This document shows, in pieces, positions 12,338 to 24,445 of a DNA stretch of 64,000 nt. How positions within the stretch are numbered: position 1 is the stretch's first letter; each line of letters starts with the position of its first letter. The DNA is from Podarcis raffonei (Eukaryota > Chordata > Lepidosauria > Squamata > Lacertidae). Location: positions 43,267,001 to 43,331,000 of the forward strand of contig NC_070614.1 of the NCBI RefSeq assembly GCF_027172205.1. The letters run 5' to 3'. The translations under genes and the position numbers were made by a program. A model generated the notes under the pieces. It worked only from the letters and a program-made list of their open reading frames with translations. It was not told where the DNA came from and did not search any database.

Positions 12338-12625
12338 AAGCCAGGCTACCTTCCTGTCTTGACGTGATTGCCTGGGTGATGGGCCATTAGGAGAATAAAG
12401 GAAAGGGGGCTCTATATGAGACACAAAATGGTTGGAAGGCTAAAGCCTGGGTTTATAGTTGAGAGTTTGAACTGATGTGATCTAGAAATAAAGCAACTGG
12501 AGAAGGAGTCCAAGAGCAGTGTTTTATGTCTGTTTGAATGGAAAGGCTCCAAGTATGAGAAAAACTTGACATTTAAGGGGTGCTAATGCTGTGAATCCCT
12601 CCATCGTAGGCTCAGATCGTATATA

Positions 12626-12863
12626 CAGTGGTACCTTGGGTTAAAACTTAATTCGTTCTGGAGGTCCATTCTTAACCTGAAACTGTTCTTAACCTGAAGC
12701 ACCACTTTAGCTAATGGGGCCTCCCGCTGCCGCCGCACCGCCATGTGATTTCTGTTCTCATCCTGAAGCAAAGTTCTTAACCCGAGGTACTATTTCTGGG
12801 TTAGCGGAGTCTGTAACCTGAAGCGTCTGTAACCTGAAGCATCTGTAACCCAAGGTACCACTG
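12626..12863. mobile_element. Tigger-like MITE, reverse orientation
   Basis: Flanked by TA on both sides, with inverted termini CAGTGGTACC and complement. Its interior is the reverse complement of the copies at 25813, 44253 and 52787 (second subfamily), so it is inserted in the opposite orientation. It interrupts the LTR fossil of this spacer; the same point in the V2R-2/V2R-3 spacer carries only an (AT)n run. Confidence 0.85.
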
Positions 12864-13969
12864 TATGTGTAAATAAACCATATATACTAAAAACGCGACA
12901 GTCTCTGCTGTGCCTCATTCCAAAATGAAACACAAAGCCTGGCTGAGCGCCTGAAGACCTGGGAATCTAACACCACTTAGAGATTGGGGTGGAGTACAAG
13001 AATAAATATATCTGTCCTTAAATTATATTCCCATTTGTAAGCACAAAGAAAGGGAAGGGAAAATATAATAACCTATTTCTGGCACAACTTTTTACATTTT
13101 GGCAAAGAAAATAGTGACAAAATGAGTTAAGAAAAAAGAGACACAAGAATAAAAAGAGGTAATATTGAGCACTGCCAATGAACTAGAAATGTCTTTTCGT
13201 GCTGGCAGAGACATTACCCATGTCTGATATTAGTTTCTCCTGCATAAAAGCTGGTGCCATCTGTTGGCAAGACATGGAGACCAACTAATGCAATTGTTGT
13301 TCATTCATGTGAACTTTGAATGCATTGTAAGTAGTTGAAAGCTCCTCCTCACCCTAGGTTTCTTCTTTCCATGTCAGAATATCAAGAAGCTGGTACGATG
13401 ATTTCCAGTGTTGTTTTTTCTTCTTGTTTATCATTGTAAGTCAAAATCTCATGCAACTAAGAGGAAATAAAAAATTCTGTTAAGAAAGACACACAAGTGA
13501 CTATCTTCCCATTAATTATCAAAAGAACTGTAATTAAAGTTCCCACTTGTCAAAGCACCTCATGGTCTTGCACAGTACACTATCAAAGCTAATGAGAAAG
13601 TCTGTGAAAGGTACTATAATTGAGCCTTTAAAAGCCTGGAGCCCTTGGACTGTTTGGGATTACAACCTCAGCACCTGCAGCCAGTTTTGAATGCTGTGAA
13701 TTGTAGTCAAAAACATCTGAAGGACACAAGGTTGGAGGAGGCTGATAAAAATATATTACCTCCAGAAATCACAGCTAGAGGTGGGAATCAGAAACCAGCA
13801 AAGATCCATCAGTGTCATCACTATCCCCCCCCCACCTCCCCCAGTTTTCACAGTCTGGATTGCAGATATATGAGCAGACTAAAAGGCAAACTAGGTCAGA
13901 CTACTTCAGTCACAAAAGCTGTAATACTCATAGGGGCATCTTAGTGTATAGGGAAAAATTGTACCAAGG

Positions 13970-16900
13970 ATGGTGGGATTATCGGTCTTGCTACTGATTC
14001 TACTTCCTAATGCTATATGCAAACCTCCCATTGTTAAATGCCATGTCCATGATCCTCACACTCCACTTCATCAGTATCATCAGGAAGGAGACCTCATCAT
14101 TGGTGGCATAGCCTCTCACAGCATCATCGTCTCCATTTCAAAAGCCTTCACTGAAAACCCCCCACCAACATTGCTTGAAGAGCTAAAGTAAGAACTGGAT
14201 AATTTCATGTCTACATTTTGATTGCTTATTTGGACACTGGAGTGATGAGATTTAGAGGAAGGGTGACTAAACTGTGGGCTTCCACTGGTTGTTAGACTCC
14301 ATCAGTTCCAGCCAGCAATGTCCATCAATAATAATAGACATTGTAGTAGAGCAACATCTGGAGGGCCACAGTTCTCCACCCATGTCCTAGAGGCAGAACT
14401 ATTGTTTGTGTCAAAAGAGATATGATGTGGGAGAAATGTAAAATGTATATCAGGGACATTTTAAAGTCTGTGCTCCCCTCCCATAGAATTTTTTCCTACA
14501 TCCCTTATGAGCAAGTAGGAGGATTCCTTGTAGTGATATCTGTTCAACAGTTTCCTCCCCTGTAAAAAAAAAAAAAAGTTAAATAATAATAAATAATACT
14601 AATGAGGATGAGGTGGAACTGAGGTGTAAAACTCTCTCTTTAGTGTGGTGCCTAAGAATTACCAGCACATTCTGGCCTTGCAATTTGCAGTGAAGGAGAT
14701 AAACGAAAACCCTCAGCTCTTACCCAATGTCACTTTAGGCTTCCGCATCTATGACAGCTATTTCAATGCCAAATGGACCTCACATGCCACAATGTTGCTC
14801 ATATCCACACTGGAAACATTTGTCCCTAACTACATCTGTGACATCAACAAAAACTTGATAGCCATCATTGGGGGACTGGACTCCCAAACTTCCCTTCATG
14901 TGGCAACAAACTTGGATATCTATAAGGTTCCACAGGTGAGATATATAGCTCTCTGTCAAGTTATGGAAATTTAACACATCCAGATTTGGATTAATAAATG
15001 TGCACATTTCAAATAATCAGATGGGCCTTTCTAAAGGTAGATCCAAGCTAAGAAATAAAGTATTGTTAGCACATAGGTTATTGCTTCAGATGTCCTGATA
15101 TATGATGACAGCTAACTGGCAGGTAAGTGTCACTTCGCTTAGCAAAAATAGCATGCACAGGTGAAATGGTGAGGATTGGAAGGCCCAATTAATAATTGCC
15201 CCAATGGTGCTCATAATACACAAGACTTAATATATTACTGTTGCTTCTGTCACTTTCTCCTCCTACCACAACTACGTTTAGCTGATATATGGCCCTGCTC
15301 CAGTGATGAATGATAAAACCCCAGGCCTTTTCTTCTACCAGATGGTGCCCAAGGAAACCCGGCAGTACAAGGGAATCCTGTCTTTGCTTCTGCATTTCAG
15401 GTGGATATGGATTGGGATCCTTACTTTCTATGATGAGAATGCAGAAAGATTTGTGCAGACTGTGGTTCCCCTTTTTTCCCAGAGTGGCATCTGTTTTGCC
15501 TTCATAGAAAGAAGTCACAAACCTACTTATGTCACTGAAATTAACAATATGTTTAAACTGGGGGCAAAGATACATGATAAAATAAATGATAGCAAAGCCA
15601 ATGTAGTCTTGTTTTATGGAGAATCATATGCTCTGGCATTTTTTAGATGGTTGCCTTACCTATCAGAACTAGAACAAGGTTCAAATACACCAAAAGGTAA
15701 AGTGTGGATTATGACAGCCCAGGTGGAGTTCACCTCTTTTGTCTATCAACGGACTTGGGATACAGAAATACTCCATGGGGTTCTCTCATTCACAACTCAC
15801 TCGAATGGTCCACCAGGATTTCGTCAATTTGTCAAGAGCAAAACCCCATCCAGCCCCAAAGGAGATGGCTTCATTTTGGACTTCTGGCAACAGGCATTTG
15901 GCTGTGTATTTCCAAATCGAGTTGTTGGCAGTGTGAAGGGGGATATTTGCACTGGGCAAGAGAAGCTGGAGAATCTTCCTGGTCCTTTCTTTGAAATGAG
16001 CATGACCAGCCACAGCTACAACATCTACAATGCTGTCTATGCTGTGGCCCATGCTTTACATGCCATGTCTATATCCCGAGGCAAACTCAGACCAGTAATG
16101 ATCAGGGGAGGAATGAAATTTCAGAATCAACATCTGTGTCAGGTAATGGGCTGAACACCCTTGATGAAAGAGTTTCAAAAGCCTTTGATTTTATACATCA
16201 GACACACACCTTCACTGCATTCATTTAGGCACCTGCTTAAAACATGTGTTTTTTTCTGGCATGCCTAACTAGACAAATGGGTGTTGATGTACTTCAATTT
16301 CCTTTCATTTTACTGCTATTTAAATGTATTAGATTTCTTCTTTTAAACTAAACTTAAAGTAGAAATACTGAAAGAGAACAAAAAGAAATGAATAAATGAT
16401 ATAGTCAACTTGTAGATTTTGCCTTTATCACTATTCCTTCTTCAACCTGTTCCTTCAGCTATTGATACCACCCTCTTAGATGAGCATGGGCTGATTCCCC
16501 ATTGACCTCTGAAGGTGGCATATAAATGGAATAATATATCACATAGCATAGCATATAGAGTCTATAGAGAGCAAGGTTACATATTTTAGACAACAAAAGG
16601 AACAGATCACACACTTTGTGTGCATTTGCTTCTGGAGAACTTCAAAATCTTTAATTTGAAATGAACTTCAAAATATGAATAAAGCTTTGTTTACATCTTA
16701 TATATATAAAAATAGAAAGATGAAAAGAAAACTGCTTTCCTCCAAGGTGGATATTGGTACACCTGCCATGATATTAAACATCATGATTGTCCTTTGCTGA
16801 ATTGAAGCCTTTTCTATTCTTTCTCTTTCTATGCAGCTCCATCATTTTCTGAGGGGTATCTCATTTAACAACAGCGCAGGGGATAAGATTTCCTTGGACC

Positions 16901-19900
16901 AGAACGGGGAGATACTAGCTGGATTTGATATTACCAATTGGATTGTTTCCTCCAACCAATCCTTTCAGAGAGTGAAGGTAGGAGGGTGGATTCCCTGGCT
17001 CCTCCACAGCAAGCGTTGACCATCAATGAGGGAGCCATAAAATGGCACCATTGGTTTAACCAGGTAGGATGCGAACATCAGCCATTTGTGAACATAACAT
17101 ACAAACATATTTTCATTGCGCGGTGTTCAGCCTTTTAAAAAATGGATTAAAGGTAGCATAAGCTATGAATTAATGTTATAAGCTGAATGCACAGCCTGTA
17201 TAGTGGTTCCTGTTTCACTGAAAGTGAATATATAAATTGACAACTTGAAGAAGTAAATTCTAAATAGACTTTGATGGTATTGAATATATTGTTATGAGTT
17301 TGGAGGATCAGTCTGGATGAAACCCTGGTTCCCTATACAGTCCTGGGATCCTGTATCAGAGAGAGGAGAACACATAATGGGAAGCTTGCAGAACAATAAA
17401 GCTATATGTTGAAATGTTTAATAAAAGCCAGGTATACTAAAGACGGAGGTCTTCACTGGCCTTCCTTAAAAGAAAGTCAAACTCCTGGGTAAACCACCCC
17501 AGATTCTCTCACTTCTCGGAGACTAGTGGGGCATATAACAATATAAATACAAATTACGCCCAAAGGGCCAACTTAGATAGTACTTGAAATATTTGGGCTG
17601 CCACACATCTGTGCCTGTATCCCAAATTTATGACTAGGCTTTAACAAGGAAGAAAAATGATTTGACATCGACTTTTACATAAGCCACATAAGAAAAGCCT
17701 AATCCCTATAACCTCTGGTTGTTATATTCCTAGATAAAACTATGGCCTGCAGGTATAAATATTTGAATAAAAGAGGTAAGAGCTCAACTTCCCCTTTTAG
17801 CTTTTGTTTGACTCCACTTATTTTATAAATCTCTCTTTCATTTATGTTTTAGACACAGCCTAATTCTGTATGTACTGAGAGCTGCCGCCCTGGTTTTTGC
17901 AGGAAAGTGAAGGAAGGGGAAGCATTTTGCTGCTATGATTGCATCCCATGTCCAGAGGGGAAGATTTCAGACCAGGAGGGTAAGAAATTTACTGTATATA
18001 TTTATACCTTCTTGCCTCTAATTGAGAACATGCATATAAAATTATGCAATCACCAAGGTTCCTTTTTACAGCTTATGAAATATTTAGAAATCTAGCAGAA
18101 GAGGGACCTAATGAAAGTATGTGTGTGATAATTTGTGATGTTGAATGCTATTATTAAGGAAGAATCCTATAGCAAGCTCCACCAGGGTGAACAGGATTAG
18201 TATAAAGTGCATTTTCAGATGAGCCAGAAGGAGCATTCTGTAACAGCTGGAAATATCATATAGGGTTGAGACCAGGGTGGGGGATGTACTTAGAATACAA
18301 TGCATGAAGGCTATTCAGCTTGGTCACATGATCTGGAAATCCAGCCTAAATTAAGCTAAAGAAAAGGGTGGTGTAACCCTATTTAAAAAGCTTGTTTACT
18401 CTCTGACACTCTTTAGCCAGCTCAAGCAGTGGCAGCGCTCCTCCTGAATGGATTTTGCATCTGGTGCACTTTATGCTGTCTTAATTTACTCCCGGATTTA
18501 ATTACACCATCACCTTGGCATAGTATTTCTGGTAACATATTTAAACAGGTATTTTGATGCCCTTAAACTTTGGGGAAGAAGGTTTGGAGAAATATGAAAT
18601 ACTTAAATCCAGAAAACAGCTGAAAGGTGTTGAATTGGTTATCTAATGTAGAAATTTGCAAAGTCTGAATTACACAATCACTACTTAATGAAGGAGTAAG
18701 TAAGTGTGAGCAACTAGTGACAGGTTAATTTGAGTTGGCTTATGGCTGCAGATCAGGAAGGGTCTTTGTGGCCCTCCCTTTTGCATTTTGCCTCAATCAG
18801 TATTCTATATCAGATAGGATAAAGGGGCATGGTTCCATCATTTTCAGTCTCTATTGTTTGGAACTCCTTGTATGCTTTTTAAATCACTTTTATTATGTAT
18901 TCAAATTATCATACTTCAATTTTTTAAAAAACTGGTCCAAATCTTGAAATGATAAAAATAGAGGAAGAGTAGTTGCATGCTGGTCATATTTTTGGGATTA
19001 AGAACCATGTTTTTCTTTCTCAGACATGAATGACTGCTACGAATGTGAAGATGAAAAATATCCAAATGAAAATAAGACTTTATGTATTCCCAAGCGTGCA
19101 ACTTTCTTGTCCTTTGAAGAACCTCTGGGCCTCAGCTTAGCCTGTTCTGCTCTTTCCTTTGCTTTCATTACAGCACTGGTACTGGAAATATTTGTGAAGC
19201 ACAGGGACACTCCCATTGTGAAAGCCAACAACCGGGACCTCACCTACGCTCTGCTCATCTCCCTCTTGCTTTGCTTCCTTTCCGCAATACTATTCATCGG
19301 ATATCCTGACAAGGTGACGTGTCTCCTCCGACAAACTGCTTTTGGCATCATCTTCTCAGTGGCTGTTTCTTGTGTGCTGGCAAAAACCATCACTGTGGTT
19401 CTGGCTTTCATGGCCACAAAACCAGGATCCCGGATGAGGAAGTGGGTGGGGAAGGGACTGGCAAACTCTATTGTCCTTTCCTGCTCCCTTATCCAAGCAC
19501 TCATCTGCACTGCATGGCTGGTGATCTCTCCTCCGTTCCCTAATGCTGACATGAAGTCAGTGGCTGAAGAAATTGTACTGGAGTGCGATGAGGGGACTGT
19601 GACTTTCTTTTACTGTGTCTTGGGCTACATGGGCTTCCTAGCTTTGCTCAGTTTCACTGTGGCTTTCCTTGTCCGGAAATTACCTGACAGTTTCAATGAA
19701 GCCAAGTTCATCACTTTCAGCATGTTGGTCTTTTGCAGTGTTTGGTTGTCCTTTGTTCCTTCCTACATGAGCACAAAGGGGAAATACATGGTGGCTGTAG
19801 AGATCTTCTCTATCTTAGCCTCCAGTGCTGGCTTGTTGGGTTGCATCTTTTCCCCAAAATGTTACATTATTTTGTTGAAGCCTGAGCTGAACAGTAGGGA

Positions 19901-19925
19901 TCACCTAATAAGAAAAAAATCCTGA
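13970..19925 (+). pseudogene. VMN2R: V2R-2, frameshifted vomeronasal type-2 receptor
   Basis: Six exons: 13970-14187, 14644-14935, 15282-16142, 16837-17063, 17853-17979, 19024-19925, with GT-AG borders throughout. Signal peptide [17 protein letters not shown], flytrap domain, NCD3G linker and seven-helix exon are all present and otherwise open. Exon 4 is 227 rather than 228 bases: the run after GTAGGA has three G where V2R-3 and V2R-4 have four (16984-16986), which shifts the frame and meets TGA at 17017-17019. The product would stop near residue 517, before the linker and membrane domain. Every other exon is intact, so the lesion is recent, polymorphic or a homopolymer sequencing error. The 5' end is nearly identical to V2R-4. 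Confidence 0.85.
16984..16986 (+). other. One-base G deletion in V2R-2 exon 4
   Basis: Paralogues read GTA GGA GGG GTG GAT (V2R-1 has GGA GTG). Here one G of the run is absent, so the frame continues TGG ATT CCC TGG and stops ten codons later. It is the only disabling change I see in this gene. Confidence 0.85.
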
Positions 19926-21900
19926 AGCAATCAAATGTCTGTGTCATTGGCCATAATATCTAGTAAAGCCATTTCTATTTATCCCTGAAAAGAAGCATCC
20001 AGAATCCTTTTCAGGCTACCACCCCACAGGATTTAACCCTCCTCTGCTGTCAGCTGGAAAGTGGGAAGGAGCTGGCGTGTCTCCTTTCCCTGCCCGCTCC
20101 CAACTTTAATTAGAATTTTTAAAACATCAATTAAATATTAGCCCTACGCCCAAATTGCTCTGAGGATGGATGCAAGGCAGGGCAGTTGTTTCCCTCAGCC
20201 AGCCCAATTCAGGGCCCCAGTTTGCACTCCCAGATCAGGTAGGCTGTGCAGATGTCTATTACCTGCAAATCTCCACTACTTGCACTGTTTCAACGTACTG
20301 AGTCCCCCATATCTTTTTTCCCACTTGCTTTCTTCAAAACTGTAAATCTGACAGTTAATCTGAGTAGCATTGCTTTGCCATCACACCCACACCAAGGAAG
20401 ATTCATGACACCACTTTAAGTTGGGGGGGGGAGTTTATATACATTAAATAACTTTAGGGGCAACTTGTTATAGTCATTTGCCCTTAGCAGCAGAGATAGA
20501 CAATTACCACGACCACATTAAAGAAAGGGAAAGAGCTAAATAAATTACCAACTAATTTAAAGAGAGAGAAATATGCCAAGCACCCAAAATGTAGTTATTT
20601 AAGATTCCAATCATTTTGGTTTGGCAGGATATCACTGGTTTTTAGCCCAGCAATTATATCTGCTTCTTGACAATATGCTCCAAATGCAAATAAAAATAAA
20701 AAGAGAAAAACAAATGATAAAGCTGGAGAATTGCACGAGGAAGGAGGGGAGAATGGGAAGCTTTTTGGGGTTGTCCCCCCCCCGCCCCGCCCAATGCCAG
20801 CTGGCTTCAAAACATTCTTAGTGTTACTTGTTTGAATCTTCAGGTTGCTTGCTTCTCTGTAGTCAGAGCCTGGATGAATGCTTCTGTGTTGCTGGGATTT
20901 TCAAACTTGTGTTTGATAGAAGCACCCAGCACGATTAAATCCTTCTCCTCTCAGTTGGTGGTGGAGGAATAAGATGCAGTATCTCCATTTTTTAGCAGTG
21001 AAATAAAAAATGTGTGCAGCCCAGCAACTCTCCATTTGTGTGGAGACTGTCATTACATGAATCAGCAGTCTCATGTAAGCCTGTTCCACCCCTGTTCCAC
21101 CCCCTTCTGGGGCCAAAAATGACATGTGCATCAGCAGTCACACGTTCATTGGGTGCACGCAAAATGGTCGCCGCCTGTGCATGTAATTGCAACTGACAAT
21201 AACTTAGACTGGCATGCAGGCCTTGTGGGTTGGTTGCTGATGTCCTAGGCTTGTTGGTAAGTTGGCAGGATATCAACATACCACAAAAGAGAACAATACC
21301 AACTTACCACAGTGAGAAAAGAGGCTGGGCTTTCCTTCAGAGAGAACTCACCAAAACTCAGTTCTTGCACCCCTCACATGGGTGCCATTGCCATTATAAG
21401 AAAACAAGGGAGGCATTCATGTTGAGTTTCTAAAAAATATAGCACTGAGAAGGAGCACTGGGCTGCATCCTTGGTGGCAATGTACAAGAAGGGGGCCCCT
21501 CCTAATGATCCCTTGGGGTTCCCCAAAAGTGGTTCATACTGAGATTAAGGAGTAGGAATGAATTAGAATATTAGAATTAAAACGCACGCATGAAAGTATT
21601 GCATTGCATTGATTATAAAATAGGGGCTGAAACCTCATTTCCCCACTCCCAACTGTAATAAAAGTTTGCTTTTGAAATTGTCTGTGTTGTGAATTTCTGG
21701 GTTTAGAACTGTTTAGGCACATTTTCAGGGCAGCATGTGTCTTAACTCACAAAACAGATCCACTTCTCATATGTGCATGTTTTGAGAGGTTGAGGGGTAG
21801 ATTATGTGTACATGCATCTCCCAACACTTCCTGCACATATGGAAAATAGAATGGCCAGAAATCTCCTCCAACCACTTCCATATTGGTACATTTGGACTTC

Positions 21901-21960
21901 ATTATTTTGTTGAGACCAGAACTGAATGATAGGGATCTATTAATTAGAAGGAGGTCTTGA
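21901..21960 (+). pseudogene. Relic V2R C-terminal tail
   Basis: Sixty bases read in frame to a stop as [19 protein letters not shown], clearly the C-terminus of a V2R, diverged from the four genes here (they read [19 protein letters not shown] or similar). No membrane-domain sequence precedes it. It lies 2 kb beyond the V2R-2 stop. Matching relics at 2018-2053 and 34181-34215 show that the ancestral repeat unit already contained the stump of an older V2R downstream of the gene. Confidence 0.75.
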
Positions 21961-22341
21961 AAAAAAGCACAAGAGTATTTGTTTTCTTCAGTGTACAGGC
22001 TGGGAATTTGTGTCCATCCATCACATTGTCACATTGTCGAGATGAGGAAAGGGTGGGTTCATTGTATAAGACCAAACTCGCTGTTCAAATTTACTGATCA
22101 ATCTGGAACAGCATGACAAGGAATTGAGCACAAAGTTATCAATGAGAAACAGAGAAAGAGCTGGGGAACCAATTAGGAAGAGACACCTCAAGTAAGTTAG
22201 AGATAGGGAAAGAGAATTCTAGTGCATCTATTTGATGTAGAAGGTCAGGAGACTCCAATGAACTCCAAATTTATACCTTCATGCATGGTAGCAGAATCTC
22301 TTTTGGAAAGCTTTGGAGTCACAATATGAAACATCTAACAA

Positions 22342-22688
22342 TGTGGGTAAAAGCCTCAGCACCTAGGGCTTGCCGATCGAAAGGTCGGCGGTTCGAATCC
22401 CCGCGGCGGGGTGCGCTCCCGTTGCTCGATCCCAGCGCCTGCCAACCTAGCAGTTTGAAAGCACCCCTGGGTGCAAGTAGATAAATAGGGACCGCTTACT
22501 AGCGGGAAGGTAAACGGCGTTTCCGTGTGCGGCTCTGGCTAGCCAGAGCAGCGATGTCACGCTGGCCACGTGACCCGGAAGTGTCTCCGGACAGCGCTGG
22601 CCCCCGGCCTCTTGAGTGAGATGGGCGCACAACCCTAGAGTCTGTCAAGACTGGCCTGTACGGGCAGGGGTACCTTTACCTTTACCTT
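22342..22688 (+). mobile_element. tRNA-derived SINE (Sauria type)
   Basis: A tRNA-like head with a clear RNA polymerase III box B (GGTTCGAATCC at 22390-22400), a long unrelated body and a CCTTTACCTTTACCTT tail. The tail type matches the 3' end of reptile Bov-B LINEs, which is the known partner of Sauria SINEs. The 5' end is slightly truncated. The spacer upstream of V2R-1 lacks it. Not a tRNA gene: the cloverleaf is not preserved. Confidence 0.85.
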
Positions 22689-22844
22689 AACGAAACAAAA
22701 TTATTATACAGGGATCTGCTACCTTCAAATATTATCTTTCTAAAGGTATAAAATCATTCATCGTACAGGAATAACCTATATTCTGCAACTTCTTCTTCTT
22801 GCTGATGTGCAATTTAGCTTTTAACATTATATCATTTTATATAC

Positions 22845-23208
22845 TGTTATGAATTTGGGCTTGGATAGGGGGAAGTTGGCTGCATGTCAGAACCTTCTAA
22901 CCCCAGGATCGAGCAAGCCAAGCTACCTTCCTGTGTTGAGGTGACTGCCAGGGTGATGGGCCATTAGGAGAACAAAGGAAAAGGGGCTCTGTGTGAGACA
23001 GGAAATGGTTGGGGCCCCTCCCTCAATTGGTTGGAAAGACAAAGCCTGGGTTTAGAGTTGAGAGTTTGCAGTGATGCAACCTAGAAATAAATCAGAAAGA
23101 GTCATAGAGCAATGTTTGATGTCTTTTTTAATCCAAGGGTACAGCTAAGAGAAAAATTAGACCCTTTAGGGGTCTTAATGCTGTGAACCCCTCCATCATA
23201 GGCTTAGA

Positions 23209-23259
<51 letters not shown>

Positions 23260-23360
23260 TAAATAAACCATATATTCTAAAAACGCCAGAATCTCTGCTG
23301 TGCCTCATTCCAAAAGGATATACAAAGTGTGGGTGAGCACCTGAAGCACCGGGAATCACA
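22845..23360 (+). mobile_element. Old solo LTR fossil
   Basis: Best-preserved copy of the spacer LTR fossil: starts TGTTATGAATTTGGGC and ends GGGAATCACA, about 516 bases including an (AT)n run at 23213-23256, with an AATAAA signal near 23262. No internal genes or second LTR are present. Shared by all spacers, so older than the array. Confidence 0.5.
23213..23256. repeat. (AT)n microsatellite
   Basis: A pure AT run at the position where the V2R-1/V2R-2 spacer carries the MITE at 12626 and the V2R-3 spacer a short ATAC tract. Confidence 0.95.
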
Positions 23361-24196
23361 AACCACTTAGAGAATGGGGTGGAGTGCAAGAATAAGTATG
23401 TCTGCCCTTAAGTTATTTTCCCATTTGTAAAGCACAAAGAAAGGGAAGGGGGAATATAATAACCTATTTCTGGCACAACTTTTTACATTTTGGCAAAGAA
23501 AGCAGTGACAAAATGAGATAAGGAAAGGGAGATGCAAGAATAACAAGAGGTAATATTGAGCCCTGCCAACAAATTAGAAATGTGTTTCCGTGTTGGCAGA
23601 GACATTACCCATGTCTCATTTTAGTTTCTCCAGCAAAAAAGCTGGTGCTTTCCCCCCATCCATTAGCAAGACAAGGACTGCATCCTTGGTGGCAATGGAC
23701 CAGACAAGGACACCAACTAATGCCATTGTTCTTTCATGTGAACTTTGAATGCAATGTAAGTAGTGGAAGGCTCCAACTCTCCGTACTTTTCCTCTTTCCA
23801 GGTCAGAATTTCAAGAGGCTAGTGCTATGATCAAACATGTTCATTTCATCCCTAAGAGACCAAAGGGTTGTATTTCCAGCGGGGTTTTTTCTGATTGTTT
23901 ATCATTGTAAATCAAAATCTCATGAAGTGTTGTTGTTGTTTTTTAAAAAAAGAAACACAAGTGACTATCTTCCCATTAATTATCAAAAGAACTATAATTA
24001 AAGTTCCTGCTTGTCAAATCGCTTCCTAGACTTGCACAGTACACTATCAAAACAAATGAAAAGGTCTGTGAAAGGTACTATAATTTAGCCTTTAAAAGAC
24101 TGTTGCACTTGGACTATTCTGGATCACAACCCCATCACCTGTTTTAAATGCTGTGAACTGTAGCCCAAAACATCTGAGGGATACTAGGTTGGAGAC

Positions 24197-24199
<3 letters not shown>

Positions 24200-24239
<40 letters not shown>
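24200..24239. repeat. (GA)n microsatellite in V2R-3 5' flank
   Basis: About 20 GA units lie 200 bases upstream of the V2R-3 start, replacing the sequence GAGGCTGATAAAAATAT found there in V2R-2. It may alter promoter spacing in this copy alone. Confidence 0.9.
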
Positions 24240-24243
<4 letters not shown>

Positions 24244-24445
24244 TCCAATAATCACAGCTAGATGTGGGAATCAGAAACAAACAAGGATCCATCAGCACCA
24301 TCTCTATCCCCCCCCCCCCAGTTTTCATAGTCAGGATTTCATACCTATCATCAGACTAAAAGGCCAACAAGTTAAACTACTTCAGTTTCAAAAGCTGTAA
24401 TAGTGCTAGAGGAATTTTAGTGTGTATGGAAAAATTGTTCCAAAG

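Larger units (their letters stand above)
10814..12972 (+). mobile_element. Old solo LTR fossil with nested insertions
   Basis: This starts TGTTACGAATTTGGGG and ends GGGAATCTAACA, and is the counterpart of 22845-23360. Its own length without insertions is about 490 bases. It is interrupted by a retroposon (10908-12337) and by a MITE (12626-12863). An AATAAA-like signal lies shortly before the 3' end, as in LTRs. It is old and broken, with no internal genes nearby. The family assignment is inference. Confidence 0.5.
9887..13969. other. V2R-1/V2R-2 spacer
   Basis: No host gene is seen. The first 600 bases are the conserved V2R 3' flank; the last 500 (about 13450-13969) are the conserved 5' flank, nearly identical to that of V2R-4. 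Relative to other spacers a block is missing near 10760, which removed the relic V2R tail found elsewhere. The middle (10814-12972) is an old LTR fossil containing a retroposed insert and two DNA-transposon MITEs. Confidence 0.6.
19926..24445. other. V2R-2/V2R-3 spacer
   Basis: No host gene. It is the most complete example of the spacer: 3' flank (19926-21480), relic V2R tail (21901-21960), SINE insertion, old LTR fossil, then the conserved 5' flank (about 23910-24445), which contains a (GA)n run not present in the other copies. Confidence 0.6.

Noticed and set aside
22380-22410. tRNA gene suggested by box B
   Set aside because: The cloverleaf is not preserved and a long SINE body with an ACCTTT tail follows; the same unit recurs at 44325 and 27757.
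24422-24445. Upstream in-frame GTG start for V2R-3
   Set aside because: The ATG at 24446 aligns with the starts of the other three genes and gives a proper signal peptide.
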